The translations under genes and the position numbers were made by a program. A stretch of DNA of 64,000 bases from Fodinibius sp964490705 (GTDB lineage Bacteria > Bacteroidota > Rhodothermia > Balneolales > Balneolaceae). Where the stretch lies: assembly GCA_964490705.1 (NCBI GenBank), contig CAZBCG010000003.1:186001-250000 (forward strand), written 5' to 3'. The notes beneath the pieces were generated by a model. That model had not been told where the DNA came from. It ran no database searches and saw only the letters and a program-made list of their open reading frames with translations. This document shows positions 19,439 to 29,522 of the stretch, piece by piece; the first letter of the stretch is position 1, and the number at the start of each line of letters is the position of its first letter.

Positions 19439-19471
19439 ATGGGATTCTTATCAGATTAAACCTATCTAAAA

Positions 19472-19493
19472 GGGAGTTGTACTCCCGTTTTTT
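19472..19493 (+). terminator. Terminator after guaB
   Basis: Stem GGGAG/CTCCC (19472-19476 with 19482-19486), loop of 5, then G and six T. Located 33 bp after the stop codon. Confidence 0.75.
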
Positions 19494-19534
19494 ACATCTG
19501 AGTATGGGATGTACTTCGGAAGTATAGCTTCTAG

Positions 19535-20617
19535 TTATTTCCTTGTGTTAATTAGGATTCCAATCCCAATCACAAGGAATATGAGATGGGGGAGAATGGC
19601 GGCCAACAAAGGAGAAATTTCGCCCTTTCCTCCGAACGGCTCAATCACTTTCATCATCACTAAGTAGAGAAAGCTTACTGTTAGTCCCGCGGCAATATAA
19701 AAGCCCTTGCCGCCACTTCGGCGAACTGAGGCCAGAGCAAATCCCACAATAATAACGACTATAATCGAAAAGGGATAGGCATAGCGACTATAGAGCTGCA
19801 CCTTGGGGAGCTCGACATTGCCGGCTCCGCTGCGTTCAATAGAGGCGATATAATTTTCTGCTTCGGGATAAGTAAGCTGATAAATATCTGATGTCTTGCG
19901 GGCCAGATCGCGCGGCAGGATATTGAGTGTGGTATCCATCGAATCGATGTGCGTTGTTTTATAACCGTTGGCCGTAAAGGTCTTTTTGTCAATGTTCTCA
20001 AGTTTCCATTTGCTGCTGTCCGGTTGCCAGATCATTCGTTGTATAAATATGGTCTGGCTAATACTGTCGCCTGCAAAATTGGTGACATCCACTCGGTGAC
20101 CGGTATTTTCATCAGCATTGAAGTAGTTTATTTTAAAGATAGATTGCTCTGATTCTTGCCTGAAAATCTGATTGCGATCTACTTTGTCGGAGCGCCCTTC
20201 TAAATATTCTGATTCAAAAGCAATGCGCTTTTGATTGGCATCGGGAATCACAAATCCATCAAGTAAGCTGATAGAAATAGAAGCAATAACGGCAAACACC
20301 AGATAGGGCACCAACAACCGATAAAGACTTACTCCTGCGGCTTTCAGGGCTGTAATTTCGAGCCGTTCAGTCATTTGTCCCGTGAGATACAGGCAGGCCA
20401 CAAAGGCTGCTACCGGGATGATAAGCCGTATCATTTCGGGGATATAGTTCAGATAATAGATGCCAAAAATTTGGACAAAAGTGGCACCTTTGTCGGTAAA
20501 ATCCTCACTGTTTTCCGAAAAGTCGATCACAATAAAAATGAATACCAGCACCAGCATCACAAAAAGGGTGATCGACAGCAGCCGCAGAAATATGTATCGG
20601 TCTATCTTTTTAGGCAC
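19535..20617 (-). CDS. LptF/LptG (YjgP/YjgQ) family permease
   Basis: 360 residues. Three hydrophobic segments lie in the first 115 residues and three in the last 80, with a beta-rich periplasmic domain between, which is the LptF/LptG layout. These proteins form the membrane part of the LptB2FG exporter that extracts lipopolysaccharide from the inner membrane. It overlaps the upstream permease gene by 8 bp, so the two are co-transcribed and probably form the heterodimer. Which one corresponds to LptF or LptG cannot be settled from the sequence alone. Confidence 0.88.
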   Translation of the reverse strand: MPKKIDRYIFLRLLSITLFVMLVLVFIFIVIDFSENSEDFTDKGATFVQIFGIYYLNYIPEMIRLIIPVAAFVACLYLTGQMTERLEITALKAAGVSLYRLLVPYLVFAVIASISISLLDGFVIPDANQKRIAFESEYLEGRSDKVDRNQIFRQESEQSIFKINYFNADENTGHRVDVTNFAGDSISQTIFIQRMIWQPDSSKWKLENIDKKTFTANGYKTTHIDSMDTTLNILPRDLARKTSDIYQLTYPEAENYIASIERSGAGNVELPKVQLYSRYAYPFSIIVVIIVGFALASVRRSGGKGFYIAAGLTVSFLYLVMMKVIEPFGGKGEISPLLAAILPHLIFLVIGIGILINTRK

Positions 20618-22043
20618 GGTTCTTCCAGAGATTTGAAAATTTAAAGGAGGTACAGAATCGGATCGTCAGATAGATACCGATCAATCCCAATATGATGTTC
20701 GAAAACCACATGCCTGTAAATGGTGTAATAAAAAGCCGGTCGGCCAGTTTTTCGCCCTGAATAATCGAAATCCAGTAAAACGTCAAAAAGATGGTGCCAA
20801 TGAGTGCAGCATAGCCCAGATTCCCCTTTTGGGTGTACATGCCGATAGGGGCTCCCAGCAGTACAAAAACAATACAGGCAATGGGAATGGAGAATTTTTT
20901 ATGGACTTCTACAAGATACTGTGCAATTTTGCCGATCCGCCAGTCGGTATCGGTGATAACCTCGTCGATCATCGATTTGTAGCTTCGCAGATACGAGAGC
21001 GCAATGGATTTTAGCTGTTCCTGTTCGGTTTTACTACCCAAATGTTGAAAGCCGATATATGGGCTCCGAACGGGATTGTCAAGACTGTCTCGCTCGCGAA
21101 TGCGCACCGTACGCTTTTTTTGTTCGCTGGTGTTGTCTAATAGCGGTACAATATAGCTTTTGTTGCTAATAACAGACTGCCTCTGTTTGGAGACTTGATT
21201 TTTTAGCGAATCCACGACGGTCATCATCGCCTGGATATCCATTGTTCGGTCGTTGCGTGAACGGTCCTGGGGATTCGACCGTGAAAATGCCAGCTCCGAG
21301 AGATCAAAGCTCAACCGGTAGCGATCAAATTCAGTTTGTTCGAAAACATCAATTGTTTTTCGGTTTTTGCGCCGATCCATTTTGCGCAGGATGGATCCCT
21401 TTTTGAGATAGAGCGTAAGCGTTTGTCCGTTGGTTTCACTTTCCAGCCGGCCTTTTTGCGCTTTGATGATAGCTTCTTTGCGGTTGCGGGTGGGGTGTTG
21501 ATAGATGGTGACGTTATGCAGTGAATCGGATTCGTGCGTAATACGCTCAACGAGAAAGGTATAATCGTCGATTCCCTCATAAAATTCTTCGGGTTTGAGA
21601 TCAAAGCCCGGTTTTTTCAACCGGATATCAATAAACAGGGATCGGGCGCGCTGGTTAGCATCGGGCAGAACATCATTCGAAAACCAGATTAAAAAAAATG
21701 AGAGTAATACTGCAGCGCCCAAAACGGGACTAATCACGTGGAATGGATTTATACCGGCCGCGCGAATAGCGGTGAGCTCATTGAGTTCAGTAAATTTGCC
21801 GTAGGCCATCAGGCAGGCTACGAGTACGGCCATGGGCACAGCTAACACCACCATGGAGGCCAGATTGGTGATTATAAGCTCAATAATAACGCCGAATGGC
21901 AGTCCCTTGCCCACCAGCATATCGATGTATAGGATCAGGAACTGCATCAGCAGCAAAAACATCAGGGTAAAAAAGCAAAACACAAACGGCCCCAGATGCC
22001 GCCGCAAAACGTCGAGTTGTAGTTTATTGGGTATAAATTTCAT
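20610..22043 (-). CDS. LptF/LptG (YjgP/YjgQ) family permease, longer paralogue
   Basis: 477 residues from ATG 22043; an in-frame TTG at 22055 is less likely. Same layout as the downstream gene: 'LRRHLGPFVFCFFTLMFLLLMQ' type first membrane segment, membrane segments to residue 110, a long periplasmic part, and three C-terminal membrane segments. The periplasmic part is about 110 residues longer than in its partner, with an inserted charged, possibly coiled segment (about residues 265-340). It is the probable second half of the LPS exporter core; the ATPase LptB is not in this window. Confidence 0.88.
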   Translation of the reverse strand: MKFIPNKLQLDVLRRHLGPFVFCFFTLMFLLLMQFLILYIDMLVGKGLPFGVIIELIITNLASMVVLAVPMAVLVACLMAYGKFTELNELTAIRAAGINPFHVISPVLGAAVLLSFFLIWFSNDVLPDANQRARSLFIDIRLKKPGFDLKPEEFYEGIDDYTFLVERITHESDSLHNVTIYQHPTRNRKEAIIKAQKGRLESETNGQTLTLYLKKGSILRKMDRRKNRKTIDVFEQTEFDRYRLSFDLSELAFSRSNPQDRSRNDRTMDIQAMMTVVDSLKNQVSKQRQSVISNKSYIVPLLDNTSEQKKRTVRIRERDSLDNPVRSPYIGFQHLGSKTEQEQLKSIALSYLRSYKSMIDEVITDTDWRIGKIAQYLVEVHKKFSIPIACIVFVLLGAPIGMYTQKGNLGYAALIGTIFLTFYWISIIQGEKLADRLFITPFTGMWFSNIILGLIGIYLTIRFCTSFKFSNLWKNRA

Positions 22044-22280
22044 GTGATTGATCAATTGAAAGACCCTAAAATTAGGCCTATACTGCTATTTTACAAAACG
22101 GATAATGATTATGACTACAAATCGAGAGTTTGTACTTTTAAGAAAAGCATTTATCTATTATAATGTTTCGACTGATATCCAACATAGTCAAATCTACAAA
22201 GCAAAAGGAGCTGTTTATAGAACACCGCTACCACTGATATATAGACGTTTTAATAGGTAAATTTATTCTATAACAGTTTC

Positions 22281-25200
22281 GTGCAGATCAGAGCTTACAC
22301 TTTTTCTGTCATTCTTATTTTCTTCTGTGTGGGGTTGTTGTGCACAAACCCCATAGAGGGAGTTGCTCAGGTAGGGAGTGATTCTCTGCAGTCCACCGAA
22401 TCCGATTCGCTGGGCCAGATTATGCGTCCGCCGTCGGTATCGTATCCTTTTCCTGATCCGTTACCCAAACTTTTTTATATCAAATTGCCGAATGAAGAAA
22501 CCCATGTGCAGCGCGATTCAGCAGGTACGTATTTGAGTCAGCGCCTGTTATACCAGATGCAGATGGCGGTGCCCCATGTAATGGATTTTGAGGAATATGC
22601 TGAGCGCAGCAGGCAGAATGCCTTGCGAAATAATTGGGATCGACTAATTCAAGAGCAGAAATCTGATCAGCAGCAAGATAGTGGGTTGTTAGATTTTAAC
22701 CTGGATATTCCCGGGGCCGAGGAGTCGGCCTTTACTACTATTTTTGGCAAGCCGGAGGTGAATCTGAGCATCAACGGAACGGCCAATATGAATGTGGGAG
22801 CGACCATTCAAAAGACCGAGAATACGGAAATTCCGGAAGACCAGCGCACGCAGGTGGATCCGACTTTTGAGCAGAGTCTAAAGCTGAATATCCAAGGTAC
22901 TATTGGGGATAAGCTGTCGATACAGACTGATTGGGATACCGAGCGCGATTTCGATTTTATGAACCGCCTCAATATCGTGTATGATGGCTATGATGATGAG
23001 ATTTTGCAGCGCCTGGAGCTGGGGAACGTATCCATGCAGACGGGCAACTCGCTGATCAGGGGCGGAAATGCGCTGTTTGGCGTTAAATCTATTGCCCAGC
23101 TGGGATCGCTAAAACTGACATCGGTGCTTTCGCAGCAAGAGGGAGAGGGCAAAACCGAAACGATTACAGGTGGTTCCCAAGAGCAGCAAATATCTATCCG
23201 TCCGGGAGATTATGAGTCGGATCGCCACTTTTTTCTTGATTTTTTTACGCGCCAAGAGTTCGAGAACAATGTTTCGAATCCTCAGCAAACCGGTCAGGCA
23301 CTACAGCTGACAGAGGTTAATGTGTGGGTGTTGCGGCAGGAGTCGCAGTCGGTGGAGGGGGAGCGTCAGGCGATTGCACTGGGCGATCTGGGAGTGGTGC
23401 AAAATCCCGACAGCAGTTACGCCCGACCCAACGGTGCGCAGGATATTTTTCCCGCTGATACGCTGGAAAAATATCGCGATCCTTCAATAGGAGTATCGGC
23501 ATCAAATTTTGGGGTTTCGCCTACGCAGTTTGTTGAGGGATATTTTGTGCCGCTGCAGGAAGGGGCTGATTACGATTTACGTTCGGATTTAGGATACATT
23601 TCGCTGAAACGGAACTTGAGTTCGCGTCAGGCGCTGGCCGTTTCGTTCAAATATCGGAATCCCCAGACCGGAGAAACGGTGAGCGTGGGTGATGTAAGTC
23701 AGGGTGGTGGCAACCGGATCTATTTGAAGTTGTTGCGTCCCCAAACGGTGACGACAACCAATGCGCTCTGGGATTTGATGATGAAAAATGTGTACTCGCT
23801 GGGTGTAACCAATCTTACCACGGACGGGTTGGAAATGGATGTAAAATTTACGGAAGAAAATGTACCCAGCAGCTCGTTACCGGGACGTAATAGCATCCTG
23901 TTGCAGGATCTGGGCCTCGACCGCGTAGATCGCCAGGGGGCACTTAATCCCGATAACAAGATTGACTTTAGCACTAGCGTGTTAAATCCTGCCACGGGCA
24001 AGCTCATATTTCCGTACCTGGAACCGTTTGGCGATCGTGTTGAGGAGCTGCTTACAGATGCGGGCCTGGGGATGCCCGAAATTCAGGCGTTGACGTTTAA
24101 CGAGCTCTATACCGAGAAAAAAGTGAATGCCAACCAAGAGTCGAAGAACAATTTTTATCTGATAGAAGGGACCTCAAAAGGTAGTATTTCGGCCAGCTAT
24201 TCCTTGGGCTATTCTCTTGTAGAGGGATCGGTGAAAGTATTTGCCAACGGACGTGAGTTGCAGGAGGGTACTGACTATGCCGTGGATTACTCCATCGGGA
24301 GCATTACCATTTTAAATGATCAATACCTACAACAGGGGCAGGAGATCAAGATCGAATATGAGAACAATCAGCTGACTCAAATTGGGCAGAAGAGTTTTAC
24401 AGGGCTGCGGGCCGAATATCAGTTTACGGATAACATTACGCTGGGTAGTACCTATTTCAAACTCAAAGAAAAACCGTTGCAAGATAAAATTCGCATTGGG
24501 GATGAACCGGTCAACAACTCGGTTTTCGGCTTTGATGCAAACGCCCAATTTGATACCCCTTGGCTGACCCGATTAGTGGATGGCATTCCGCTGTTGCAGA
24601 CGAAAGAAAACTCGAGCATGTCGTTTAGCGGAGAGTTTGCACAGCTGCGCCCCGGTATTGCACAGACTAGTGCAGTGAGTGACGCCATCGAAAATAACCG
24701 GTTGTATGAAGATGAGGAGAATGGCTTATCATTTATTGATGATTTCGAGGGATCCGATATTGGACTCAGCTTTTTGAATCCGTCACGTTGGAATCTGGCG
24801 GCGGCTCCCGCAGCGGTACCGGGATATGGTCCCGATGATATCTACTTCCAGGAAGATCCGCCGCAAAATCCGATGACTAATATTTCGGATAAAGCAGCCC
24901 GCTCTGATCTGCGTAGTCAGTTTGCGTGGTACAGTATCCCACAAAATGTTGACCAAATTCTGGGAGGATCAGAATATACGCCGGAATCGCAGCAGGTGCG
25001 TGTGACAGATGTGTTTCCCAACCGTGACGTATTAACGGAGGAGAATTTTATCAGTACGCTGGATGTGTATTACGATCCCACCGAACGCGGTCCATACAAT
25101 TACAATGAGAATCTCAAGACGTTGCTTGAAGATGAGCCCGAACGGACATGGGGTGGCATGACGACCACGTTGCCATCGGGACAAGAAGACCTTACGCAGA

Positions 25201-28200
25201 ATAACATCGAGTTCCTGGAATTTTGGGTGCAGTCGGTGTTGCCCGGCGGCCAGTCACCTACCGCGCAGGATTTACAGGATTACGAGGGTAAAATATATAT
25301 CGATATTGGTGTTGTATCGGAGGATGTGGTGCCCAACTTTAAAACCAATACCGAGGATGGGTTGGTCCGCCGGCCAGATGATTTACAGGAGGATAATATT
25401 GCTGGTGATTCTCGATCTTATATTCCCGTGCCGCCGCCTGCGCCAGAGGGACAATTTGCTAACGAAACGCAACGACAGGCTGATGTTGGATTGGATGGAG
25501 CTCCCAATACAGAGGGCATTGACAATAAAAATGAGCAAAATCTTTTCACAGATTTTCTCAATGCAATGCAGTCACAATATGGAAGCGGCAGCCAAGAGTT
25601 TCAAGAAATTCAATCCGATCCCTCGAATGATGATTACAGGTATTACGGGCAAAGCGAAGCTGACAATTTACCGTTGCACGAGCGCTTCCACCGGATGTTT
25701 GGATACCATGACGGGAACTCTCCGCCCAATGAAGGAGATAAACGAGCTGTTACGAACAAGCCCGATACCGAAGGATTGATTACCCCCTCTATCGTCGAGC
25801 AGAATAACTCATACTTTCAGTACGAGATCGATTGGAATCCCGCTGATTTTTCGGAGCTTGAACCAGGTACCGAGGGCACTTATATCGTGGATAGGGTGGA
25901 TGGGCCCAATCAGCAAGATCGGTGGTACCAGGTGCGCCTGCCGCTTGAAGACTGGGTACGCAAAGTGGGCGGTATCGAAAATTTCCAGAATATCTCGTAC
26001 ATCAGAGTTTGGCTTTCGGGATACGAACAGCCGTTTACCTTGCGTTTTGCCACTTTCGAGCTGGTGGGAAGCCAGTGGCGCACAGCCGAAAATGTGGATC
26101 AGGAGCAGGGCACCACCCAGGGCGATTTTAATATTTCATCTGTGAACATTGAGGAGAACAGCCAGCGCGAGCCCATCCCGTATCGTCAGCCAGAGGGGGC
26201 CATCCGCGCGACTGACCGAGGGCGCCAGCGCCAGACGATCGAAAACGAGCAGTCCATTGTGATGAATGTAGAGAATCTTGCCGGCGGTGAATTGAAGATG
26301 ATGAAGCGGGTATATCCCGGGGGATTGAATATGGTTAACTATTCGAATGTGCGGATGTTTGTCCACGGTGAAGGCTATGAAAATCGGGGCGATGCGGAAT
26401 TGGTTATGCGTTTTGGTACAGATCTCACTAATAATTACTACGAATATCGCCAGCCCATTACCCCTACCGATGAAGATTATCCGTTTAGTGATGATCCCCT
26501 GGGCGATCTCAGTGAAGCCGAGCGATTAATGGAGGCCGAGCAGGTGTGGCTGTATGAAGAAAACAGCATGAATATTTTACTCCGGGCATTTAATGAGCTC
26601 AAGCAGCTGCGCGACCAGCAGGGCGGTGATACAGGATCCTTATTTGAATGTACCGATTGTAGTGACTTCCTTGAGAATGCCGCTCCCAATGCAACCATTG
26701 CCATTAAGGGAAATCCATCGCTCGATCGTATCGGGGAAATAGGGATGGGGATTCGTAATCCCTTTGATCCGCAAAACCCTTCGGAGGGTGGCGTATCGTC
26801 GCTCAACGGCCAGTTTTGGTTTAACGAGCTAAGGGTGTCCGGTTTTGATAATCAATCGGGATGGGCGGCGAAAGCCAAAGGAGAGATCAATTTTGCCGAT
26901 TTTGCTTCCGTCAATGCCAATTTTAATCGCGAAACCGACGGTTTTGGATCGCTGGATTCCGGACTGGGTCAGCGCCGTCTTTCGGATGTACTGGCCTATG
27001 ATCTGAACTCCACGATCAATATCGACAAATTTATACCCGAGCGGTACGGATGGAATATTCCCGTATCGCTTTCAACGCGACAGTCAACATCCACCCCGCG
27101 CTACCTGCCCAACGAGGGTGATGTTCGGCTTTCGGAATTCAAAAATGCCGTTCGTGCCCGGCAGGATATTGGTCCAGATGAAAAGCAGCAAATTATCGAT
27201 CAAAAGGTACGGGAAAGCCAGAGCGTAACCGAAAGCTATTCGGTCAATATTTCGAACGTATCGAAATCTCGTTCCAACTCCACGCTTGCCGAATATACTC
27301 TTGATAAAACCACACTCAACTATGTCTATAACACCACGCACCGCCGCAATCCGGAGTATTCACTGCAGGATAACTGGAACTATACCGGGTCGCTGCGCTA
27401 TGATGTAAATTTCCCCAATACGCGATTGTTTAGTCCCTTTGCTTTTTTGGAGGAGGTGCCGATTCTACAACTGGTATCCGGGTTTCAATTGGGATACACC
27501 CCCGCATCCATCAACGCCTCGGTGGGAATTGACCGGGAGTACGATGAACAGCTTCGCCGTTTTACGGCCGGCGAAACGGAGAGCTCGCTCCAGCAGTCGC
27601 ACAGTTTTACTTACGATACCGAGTTTGGGTTCGGATACAATCTTACCCCCTCCATCAAGACGACATTTAGCAGCCGATCGGTGTTTGATCTGTCACGGAC
27701 AGGCATCAGGAATGCCGGGCCAGGCAATCCCATGGCCGATTCTACCGAATATTCCGTGCGCCCGACCTTTGATGTGCTGAAAGATATTATGTTTGATTCT
27801 CTTTCTTCGCGGCGGAGCAATTATGAGGAATCATACACAGCAGGTTGGCAGCCGCGGCTAAACTCTATTGATGCCATCAGTTTTATGAACTATTCAGCCA
27901 ATTACGGCGGAGGCTATCAGTGGCGAAACAGCCCGCGCGGTTCGCAGCTGGGATCTAATATTTCCAATAATCTGAATCTCAGCCAGTCGCTTGATTTCGA
28001 TATCAGGAGCTTGCTGAATCGCATGGATTGGTATTCTAACCTACAGGAAGGGGGAGAGCAGTCATCGCAATCCCGATCTCAATCCCCATCAGATACCACC
28101 GAGGCCGGGTACTCCGAAAATAAGCTGGGGCAGGATCTGCTTAATATTGGCAAAAAGGGATTAGCGGCTATCTTGAGTATTCAGTCGGTGGATGTATCCT

Positions 28201-29522
28201 TTAGTATTTCCAAAAGTTCTTCGCAGAGCGGTTATGCCGGCAATTCGCAATTTTTTCAGATGTTTTCAAATTCTGGAGAAAAATATTCTCCTGCCTTTGC
28301 CTATCGAACCGGTTTTGCCGATCAGATTAGCGTCTCTCAGCTGATTGATAATCCGAGTGAAAATTCCAGTATTCAATTGCCCTCGAATCGAAATTTAACC
28401 GATGATTTGACCATCGGCTCGCGATTACAGCCATTCAAAAATATTTCTATCGACTTGACTTGGAACTCTGAGTGGCAGCAAACACGATCAAAATCCATCA
28501 CCATCGATCCTGATCAAAATATCAGCTCCGTACGAACGCAAAATGGGACGATACGATCCAGCGTTTGGGCTTTTGGCAGTGGTTATGAACAATTTTTCCG
28601 TCAACAGCTCAGTGCTGCTTATGATGATATTAGTAGTGGCAGTACCGTCATCAGCGACTCCACCGGTAATGGAGATGGCCGCTCGGTATTGGGACGAAAA
28701 ACCATGCAGGAAGATTTCCGGCGTGCTTACCTCGGATTTGGGGAGACCGGATACGGCAAGCGTAACTTTTCGCCGTTTCCGTTGCCCAACTGGCGTGTCA
28801 CCTGGACTGGTCTGGAATCGTTTATTCCATTTATCGGGCAGTATATGTCCCGGGCATCACTGTCGCACAACTATAACGGACTTTACCGCCTTGGCTGGGT
28901 ATATAATTCGGACACCAGCCAGCTGTCTGATCTTTCGCTGGGTGCTTATTCAGTTGTAAATCGCCGCCCTGAATATGAGCCCAACAGCATTAACGTAGAA
29001 AAGCGTTTTAGTCCGTTATTGGGATTAAATATCACCTGGGAATCGAATTTACGAACCAACCTACAGTACGAGCACAGCAAAGTTACGAGCCTGGCACTGT
29101 CGAACTCAACGGTTACCGAACGGATTTCAAAGGGACTCAAGTTTTCCTTTGCCTATACCATTCGGGGATTTAAATTGCCCTTTTTCCCGCGCATAGAAAA
29201 TGCCGTTGACTTTACGATCAATGGCAGTTATATCGAAGATGAGGAGAAAAAATATGAACTCAATTCTGATCTTGATCAGGCGTTGACCGCTGGACCGGAT
29301 GAGATTATTAAAAATCCCGATGATGCTGAATTTTCGGGAACTGTCACCGGTGGTCAAGCAAGAATTAATGGTTCGGCCGTTATAGGCTACCAGTTTTCAC
29401 AGACTATCCAGGCTAATTTTGAATACAATTATAGCAAGCTGATTCCCAAGACATCAGGCGTTTACGGGCGAACCGATCACGATATCCGATTTAATGTCGT
29501 AGTGTCAATTACTTCTAACTGA
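22281..29522 (+). CDS. sprA: SprA, T9SS outer-membrane translocon / gliding motility protein
   Basis: 2413 residues, matching the 2300-2500 usual for SprA/Sov. The GTG at 22281 is the only start that leaves a classical signal peptide (cleavage near 'EGVAQ'). The N-terminal region holds the SprA pattern 'VNLSINGTANMNVGATIQ' and 'LEDKLSI'-type 'GDKLSIQTDWDTERDFDF'; the protein then alternates barrel strands and large periplasmic/extracellular inserts and ends in a beta strand (DIRFNVVVSITSN). In Flavobacterium SprA forms the single-chain 36-strand pore through which T9SS cargo crosses. The plug-type lipoprotein at 6517 is a likely partner. The 3' end overlaps the convergent lnt by 18 bp. Confidence 0.93.
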   Translation: MQIRAYTFSVILIFFCVGLLCTNPIEGVAQVGSDSLQSTESDSLGQIMRPPSVSYPFPDPLPKLFYIKLPNEETHVQRDSAGTYLSQRLLYQMQMAVPHVMDFEEYAERSRQNALRNNWDRLIQEQKSDQQQDSGLLDFNLDIPGAEESAFTTIFGKPEVNLSINGTANMNVGATIQKTENTEIPEDQRTQVDPTFEQSLKLNIQGTIGDKLSIQTDWDTERDFDFMNRLNIVYDGYDDEILQRLELGNVSMQTGNSLIRGGNALFGVKSIAQLGSLKLTSVLSQQEGEGKTETITGGSQEQQISIRPGDYESDRHFFLDFFTRQEFENNVSNPQQTGQALQLTEVNVWVLRQESQSVEGERQAIALGDLGVVQNPDSSYARPNGAQDIFPADTLEKYRDPSIGVSASNFGVSPTQFVEGYFVPLQEGADYDLRSDLGYISLKRNLSSRQALAVSFKYRNPQTGETVSVGDVSQGGGNRIYLKLLRPQTVTTTNALWDLMMKNVYSLGVTNLTTDGLEMDVKFTEENVPSSSLPGRNSILLQDLGLDRVDRQGALNPDNKIDFSTSVLNPATGKLIFPYLEPFGDRVEELLTDAGLGMPEIQALTFNELYTEKKVNANQESKNNFYLIEGTSKGSISASYSLGYSLVEGSVKVFANGRELQEGTDYAVDYSIGSITILNDQYLQQGQEIKIEYENNQLTQIGQKSFTGLRAEYQFTDNITLGSTYFKLKEKPLQDKIRIGDEPVNNSVFGFDANAQFDTPWLTRLVDGIPLLQTKENSSMSFSGEFAQLRPGIAQTSAVSDAIENNRLYEDEENGLSFIDDFEGSDIGLSFLNPSRWNLAAAPAAVPGYGPDDIYFQEDPPQNPMTNISDKAARSDLRSQFAWYSIPQNVDQILGGSEYTPESQQVRVTDVFPNRDVLTEENFISTLDVYYDPTERGPYNYNENLKTLLEDEPERTWGGMTTTLPSGQEDLTQNNIEFLEFWVQSVLPGGQSPTAQDLQDYEGKIYIDIGVVSEDVVPNFKTNTEDGLVRRPDDLQEDNIAGDSRSYIPVPPPAPEGQFANETQRQADVGLDGAPNTEGIDNKNEQNLFTDFLNAMQSQYGSGSQEFQEIQSDPSNDDYRYYGQSEADNLPLHERFHRMFGYHDGNSPPNEGDKRAVTNKPDTEGLITPSIVEQNNSYFQYEIDWNPADFSELEPGTEGTYIVDRVDGPNQQDRWYQVRLPLEDWVRKVGGIENFQNISYIRVWLSGYEQPFTLRFATFELVGSQWRTAENVDQEQGTTQGDFNISSVNIEENSQREPIPYRQPEGAIRATDRGRQRQTIENEQSIVMNVENLAGGELKMMKRVYPGGLNMVNYSNVRMFVHGEGYENRGDAELVMRFGTDLTNNYYEYRQPITPTDEDYPFSDDPLGDLSEAERLMEAEQVWLYEENSMNILLRAFNELKQLRDQQGGDTGSLFECTDCSDFLENAAPNATIAIKGNPSLDRIGEIGMGIRNPFDPQNPSEGGVSSLNGQFWFNELRVSGFDNQSGWAAKAKGEINFADFASVNANFNRETDGFGSLDSGLGQRRLSDVLAYDLNSTINIDKFIPERYGWNIPVSLSTRQSTSTPRYLPNEGDVRLSEFKNAVRARQDIGPDEKQQIIDQKVRESQSVTESYSVNISNVSKSRSNSTLAEYTLDKTTLNYVYNTTHRRNPEYSLQDNWNYTGSLRYDVNFPNTRLFSPFAFLEEVPILQLVSGFQLGYTPASINASVGIDREYDEQLRRFTAGETESSLQQSHSFTYDTEFGFGYNLTPSIKTTFSSRSVFDLSRTGIRNAGPGNPMADSTEYSVRPTFDVLKDIMFDSLSSRRSNYEESYTAGWQPRLNSIDAISFMNYSANYGGGYQWRNSPRGSQLGSNISNNLNLSQSLDFDIRSLLNRMDWYSNLQEGGEQSSQSRSQSPSDTTEAGYSENKLGQDLLNIGKKGLAAILSIQSVDVSFSISKSSSQSGYAGNSQFFQMFSNSGEKYSPAFAYRTGFADQISVSQLIDNPSENSSIQLPSNRNLTDDLTIGSRLQPFKNISIDLTWNSEWQQTRSKSITIDPDQNISSVRTQNGTIRSSVWAFGSGYEQFFRQQLSAAYDDISSGSTVISDSTGNGDGRSVLGRKTMQEDFRRAYLGFGETGYGKRNFSPFPLPNWRVTWTGLESFIPFIGQYMSRASLSHNYNGLYRLGWVYNSDTSQLSDLSLGAYSVVNRRPEYEPNSINVEKRFSPLLGLNITWESNLRTNLQYEHSKVTSLALSNSTVTERISKGLKFSFAYTIRGFKLPFFPRIENAVDFTINGSYIEDEEKKYELNSDLDQALTAGPDEIIKNPDDAEFSGTVTGGQARINGSAVIGYQFSQTIQANFEYNYSKLIPKTSGVYGRTDHDIRFNVVVSITSN

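Noticed and set aside
22105..22260. 51-codon ORF (plus) in the sprA upstream region, starting MIMTTNREFVLL
   Set aside because: No ribosome binding site, AT-rich composition close to random expectation, and it overlaps the probable sprA promoter region; not counted as a gene.
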